A stretch of DNA of 64,000 nucleotides, taken from the NCBI GenBank assembly GCA_019359035.1, contig JAHHIC010000085.1:1-64000 (forward strand). The letters are read 5' to 3'. Under the pieces are notes generated by a model. It saw only the letters and a program-made list of their open reading frames with translations, was not told the DNA's origin and ran no database searches. Of the stretch, positions 60,730 through 64,000 are shown piece after piece. Source of the stretch: Scytonematopsis contorta HA4267-MV1. GTDB taxonomy: Bacteria > Cyanobacteriota > Cyanobacteriia > Cyanobacteriales > Nostocaceae. A program made the translations under genes and the position numbers. The stretch's first letter is position 1. Every line of letters begins with the position of its first letter.

Positions 60730-62511
60730 ATGCAAATTACAATTAAGCGTTTTGACAAATTTCAAACACAGATAACGGATGTTCGGTATAAAAATGTCGA
60801 TACGCAAAAGTATGGTAATTCAAAATGGCATAAAAAATGGTTAGCTAGATTTATATTTGGATTTATTTTTGGGTCTGTATCAACTGTTTTTTCTGCAATA
60901 CCTGCTTTGGGTGCTGAAAGAATTTCGATTTCTTCTCCTTTGGGAGAATTTACTATCCCTGTGAGTTCGTTAGAGACTTATGCTAAAACTGGCAAAGTTG
61001 ATGATGAGTTAGGATATTATGCTCGCTTTGTGAAACCTGAGGAGTTAGGGAAGTTACGAGAAATTTTAAACTCACGAGTCGATTTAACTCCGGTGATAAT
61101 TTCTCAGTTTTTATATTCTTCTATCGGAGAGACTTCGCTACAGTTTTTGGGTGGTTTAATTCAAACAGAATCTAGACTCAATGGATTTTATGCGCTGCGT
61201 TCATCATTAATTTTAGCATCTACAGAAAAAGAGGGTTTAAATGTACTCAATGTTTTAAAAAGATTTCCATCTCCGACGATTCGGGTTAGTACTGCACAAG
61301 CTTTCACTGTTTTTAGCGTTTTTACTCAATTGCTGGAAAAAACCCAAAAAGTCACCATGTTGATTAGTGAGCAATCAAAAACCGAAGTCGCTGGACAAGA
61401 ATTGATGAAAGCTTCTCCTAATGTAGATTTAGCCAAACCGGGTGAGGTGAAATGGCAAAAACAAACATTTAATTTTATAGATGATAAGCGCAATCGTACT
61501 GTTATTACCGATTTGTATCTCCCAGAAATTAATAGTCCAGCACCAGTGATAGTAATTTCCCACGGTGTTGGAGATAACCGCAGAACTTTTGCGTATTTAG
61601 GAGAGCATCTTGCATCACATGGTTTTGCTGTTGTAGCTTTGGAACATCCAGCAAGTAACACTCAGCAGTTGCAAAACCTGATTCAAGGAGCAGCAAGGGA
61701 AGTGGTAGAGACTAGTGAATTTATTGACCGTCCTTTGGATGTGAGTTTTGTATTAGATGAAATTACGCGCTTAAATCAATCGAGTTCTCCAAATCAATCA
61801 AATTTTCCATTAGAAAAACGTTTGAATTTAGAACAAATTGGAATATTGGGACACTCGTTTGGGGGATATACAGCATTTGCTTTGGGGGGTGCGGAATTCA
61901 ATTTTAAACAGCTTCAACAAGAGTGTCGTGCTGATAATTCTAACTTAAGTCTTGCCAATGTTTCATTATTACTTCAGTGTTTAGCGCTGGAATTGCCACA
62001 GAAAGATAAGTATAATTTACAAGATAAACGTATTCGCGCAGTGTTCGCAATGAATCCTGCAATTAGTGGCATTTTTGGAGAAGCTGGAGTATCAAAAATT
62101 CAAGTCCCTGTGATGATTTTTGGGGGTACTGACGATGCGGTGACACCTGCTTTAGTTGAACAAATATGTCCTTTTACTTGGCTTAAGGTTAATGATAAAT
62201 ACTTAGCACAAATCCGGGGTGGAACTCATGTTTATGATAACAGTGGATTTGCTAGCGGTGCTGTTCCTGTTCCTTCTGTGATAGCGAGTCCTAATCCTGA
62301 ATTAGCACGTCGCTATGTAAAAATAATGAGTTTGGCTTTTGCTAAAACATATATAGCCCAGGAATCCCAGTATCAAAGTTTTTTAAATGCTAGTTATGCT
62401 GAAACTATTAGCGAACCTTCTTTACCAATAAAGTTAGTGCGTTCTTTAACAAATGCTCAATTATCAGAAAAGCTTAAGTTTTCTTGTCCTGGTACAAATA
62501 CATCTAAATAA
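60730..62511 (+). CDS. Alpha/beta hydrolase with DUF1400-type N-terminus
   Basis: 593 aa. A basic start and hydrophobic stretch (FIFGFIFGSVSTVFSAIPALGAE, ~47-70) look like a signal peptide, so the enzyme is probably periplasmic. Residues ~70-215 match the DUF1400 domain that precedes cyanobacterial esterases (ISSPLGEFTIPVSSLETYA). The hydrolase follows with oxyanion region VISHGVGDNR, nucleophile Ser ~376 in GHSFGGYT, Asp ~468 in GGTDDAVTP and His ~498 in GGTHVYDN, resembling PAF-acetylhydrolase/dienelactone hydrolase. It lies between devC and devA, 14 bp after devC, an unusual insertion; it may process the exported lipid or ester. Confidence 0.88.
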   Translation: MQITIKRFDKFQTQITDVRYKNVDTQKYGNSKWHKKWLARFIFGFIFGSVSTVFSAIPALGAERISISSPLGEFTIPVSSLETYAKTGKVDDELGYYARFVKPEELGKLREILNSRVDLTPVIISQFLYSSIGETSLQFLGGLIQTESRLNGFYALRSSLILASTEKEGLNVLNVLKRFPSPTIRVSTAQAFTVFSVFTQLLEKTQKVTMLISEQSKTEVAGQELMKASPNVDLAKPGEVKWQKQTFNFIDDKRNRTVITDLYLPEINSPAPVIVISHGVGDNRRTFAYLGEHLASHGFAVVALEHPASNTQQLQNLIQGAAREVVETSEFIDRPLDVSFVLDEITRLNQSSSPNQSNFPLEKRLNLEQIGILGHSFGGYTAFALGGAEFNFKQLQQECRADNSNLSLANVSLLLQCLALELPQKDKYNLQDKRIRAVFAMNPAISGIFGEAGVSKIQVPVMIFGGTDDAVTPALVEQICPFTWLKVNDKYLAQIRGGTHVYDNSGFASGAVPVPSVIASPNPELARRYVKIMSLAFAKTYIAQESQYQSFLNASYAETISEPSLPIKLVRSLTNAQLSEKLKFSCPGTNTSK

Positions 62512-62681
62512 AACAATTCGCAATTCGTAATTCGCAATTCGCAATTTGTAATTAGGTTTTGTGATGGTGAATAAAACAATAACCAAGAATAGTAGAGACG
62601 CGATTAATCGCGTCTCTACGCTACCGATAACAGTCAACAGTCAACAGTCAACAGTCAACAATCAACAACCAACAAAAAACG
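62512..62681. repeat. Repeat-filled gap before devA
   Basis: CAATTCG/TAATTCG short repeats (62515-62550), a 28-bp perfect palindrome (62592-62619, core GACGCGATTAATCGCGTC) and CAGTCAA/CAACCAA heptamers (62629-62675) running up to the ATG. No standard ribosome site is present. Confidence 0.9.
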
Positions 62682-63434
62682 ATGCAAAACACCACTACTG
62701 AATTAGAAACAATTAACACGGAACCTCAGCAACCAGTAATTGCTGCACGCGACCTAAATCATTATTTTGGTAGCTCTGACCTGAAAAAACAAGTTTTGTA
62801 TGATATTAATTTAGAAATTAAGGCTGGGGAAATTGTGATTATGACGGGACCTTCGGGTTCTGGGAAAACTACTCTGTTGACTTTGATGGGTGGACTGCGT
62901 TCTGCTCAAGAAGGAAGTTTAACAATTTTAGGTGAGGAAATTTGCGGAGCTAGTAAGAAAAAATTAACACAGTTACGCCGCAATATCGGTTATATTTTTC
63001 AGGCACATAATTTGATGACTTTTCTGAGTGCTAAAGAAAATGTGCGGATGTCTTTGGAGTTGCACGATAAATTTTTTGACGGGGATATGACCCAAAAAGC
63101 TGTCGATATGTTGGAAGCTGTGGGGTTAGGAAATCGTGTTGATTATTATCCAGAAAATTTATCGGGTGGACAAAAACAACGGGTGGCTATTGCTAGAGCT
63201 TTGGTGAGTCACCCTAAGATTGTACTTGCGGATGAACCTACTGCTGCACTTGATAAAAAATCGGGACGGGATGTGGTGGAGTTGATGCAAAATCTCGCGA
63301 AGGAGCAGGGTTGTACTATTTTGCTGGTGACTCACGATAACCGGATTTTGGATATTGCTGACCGGATTGTTTATATGGAAGATGGACGACTGGTTAGTGA
63401 TGGGGTGGATGCATTATCTCAGGTGGGGGGGTAA
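62682..63434 (+). CDS. devA: DevA-like ABC exporter ATPase
   Basis: 250 aa MacB/LolD-type ATPase. Walker A GPSGSGKTTL (~65-74), Q-loop GYIFQAHNL, signature LSGGQKQRVAIARAL, Walker B IVLADEPTAALD and H-loop LVTHDNRI are all intact. It should energise the DevB-like/DevC-like exporter encoded upstream; the hydrolase gene and 170 bp of repeats intervene, so expression could be partly uncoupled. The ATG is preceded only by heptamer repeats, hinting at weak or SD-independent initiation. Confidence 0.95.
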   Translation: MQNTTTELETINTEPQQPVIAARDLNHYFGSSDLKKQVLYDINLEIKAGEIVIMTGPSGSGKTTLLTLMGGLRSAQEGSLTILGEEICGASKKKLTQLRRNIGYIFQAHNLMTFLSAKENVRMSLELHDKFFDGDMTQKAVDMLEAVGLGNRVDYYPENLSGGQKQRVAIARALVSHPKIVLADEPTAALDKKSGRDVVELMQNLAKEQGCTILLVTHDNRILDIADRIVYMEDGRLVSDGVDALSQVGG

Positions 63435-63447
63435 TAGAGACAAGAAA

Positions 63448-63490
63448 GACCTAACCCCCCTACCCCCCTTCCCTGCGAGGGAAGGGGGAA
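63448..63490. repeat. Dispersed GACCTAACCCCCC element
   Basis: GACCTAACCCCCCTACCCCC followed by a CTTCCCTGCGAGGGAAG hairpin. Same family as 27336-27508. It sits 13 bp after the devA stop and likely terminates the operon. Confidence 0.88.
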
Positions 63491-63546
63491 GAAGAAGCAA
63501 ATTCTTGCATTTTTTCAGAGGTTTTTCGGAAGGTGGGAAGGTCACT

Positions 63547-63714
63547 GTCATTGCGAGGAGGAACGTACCTGTCATTGCGAGGAGGAACGTACCTGTCATT
63601 GCGAGGAAGAACGTACTTGTCATTGCGAGGAAGAACGTACCTGTCATTGCGAGGAGGAACGTACCTGTCATTGCGAGGAAGAACGTACCTGTCATTGCGA
63701 GGAAGAACGACGAA
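63547..63714. repeat. 24-bp tandem repeat array, seven copies
   Basis: Seven units starting GTCATTGCGAGGA every 24 bp from 63547 to 63691. Most end AACGTACCT (one AACGTACTT), and the last continues into ACGACGAAGCAATCTCC. Because 24 is divisible by three, frames read through as short peptide repeats (VPVIARRN); these are not genes. Confidence 0.95.
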
Positions 63715-64000
63715 GCAATCTCCTTCCCTCGTAATCGCAGCGAGTAATACTCTCCTTCGGATTATTTTGCATGGATCTGTGGCTGTTGGGTAAACTAACT
63801 GACAAGAATTACCTCAAAGTGTTGCAGCACAAATATTCTACGCTTTTTACAGCCCTCAGAGGTGCTTGCATTTTTGAAAAATATGCTGAAAGTCATGCTA
63901 TATAGACTTTCCAGAACTTAGCTAATTTACAAAAAATGAGATTTGGTACAATTTTACAGGGTAAAATGGAATTTTAAGGGAGGTGCTTGCAAAATCAAAA
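63715..64000. other. Right-edge non-coding sequence
   Basis: No convincing gene. A 44-codon ORF at 63771-63905 lacks a ribosome site. AGGTGCTTGCA occurs twice (63860-63871 and 63981-63991), which may belong to another dispersed repeat or to the upstream region of a gene beyond the window. Confidence 0.5.

Noticed and set aside
63355-63793. ORFs through the 24-bp array on both strands
   Set aside because: A 24-bp unit keeps frame, giving VPVIARRN- or YLSLRGGT-type repeats without start signals.
63771-63905. 44-codon ORF near the right edge (MDLWLLGKLTDKNY...)
   Set aside because: No ribosome site, no recognised family, and located in repeat-rich DNA at the end of the window.

Overview
The window reads as chromosome of a filamentous, probably heterocyst-forming cyanobacterium (Nostocales, possibly Rivulariaceae-like; this placement is inference). 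Supporting signs are chlI of oxygenic-type Mg-chelatase, the myxoxanthophyll genes cruF and cruG, DevBCA-type export genes, Uma2-family proteins, very large DUF4347/RTX exoproteins, and many heptamer and other short tandem repeats between genes. Base composition is AT-rich. I noticed only one HIP1 octamer (GCGATCGC, 42009-42016), which would be few for a Nostoc-like genome. I saw no tRNA, rRNA, transposase or CRISPR array.

Layout. 1-25926 (minus strand): two tandem copies of a two-gene module, each a giant secreted DUF4347/RTX exoprotein (2743 and 3950 aa) followed downstream by an outer-membrane inverse-autotransporter-like barrel carrying a beta-helix passenger (827 aa each). The two barrel genes share a 437-bp block of complete identity, a sign of recent gene conversion. 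26-29 kb: pheS and recQ, convergent across a large inverted repeat. 29.2-34.0 kb (minus): a three-gene set of an AAA/KAP-like ATPase, a TPR-STAND NTPase and a small HAW/DPT-motif protein, a possible conflict or signalling module. 34.6-43.4 kb (plus): two Cys-free double-glycine peptide precursors, a C39-peptidase ABC exporter, its HlyD adaptor, a possible small membrane peptide, and two ABC half-transporters whose motifs predict an asymmetric heterodimer.

43.6-55.8 kb: mostly housekeeping and pigment genes. These are two Uma2 proteins, chlI, a small membrane protein boxed by long inverted repeats, a nucleotidyltransferase, rplU-rpmA with a structured leader, a small membrane protein, cruF-cruG, rnhA with an extra C-terminal domain, a cyclic-peptide-type ABC exporter and a methyltransferase. 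55.9-56.6 kb: a repeat array that is open in all six frames and best read as non-coding. 56.6-63.4 kb (plus): a TetR regulator with a clear promoter/operator, then a TMEM175-like protein, DevB-like adaptor, DevC-like permease, DUF1400 alpha/beta hydrolase and DevA-like ATPase, probably one export operon. The right end holds a 24-bp repeat array and no recognisable gene.

Two themes link the region. The first is export and surface display: RTX exoproteins, inverse autotransporters, double-glycine peptides and four ABC export systems. The second is a heavy load of dispersed palindromes and tandem repeats that often abut or supply stop codons, and in places are read through in-frame inside genes (the STAND gene and cruG).
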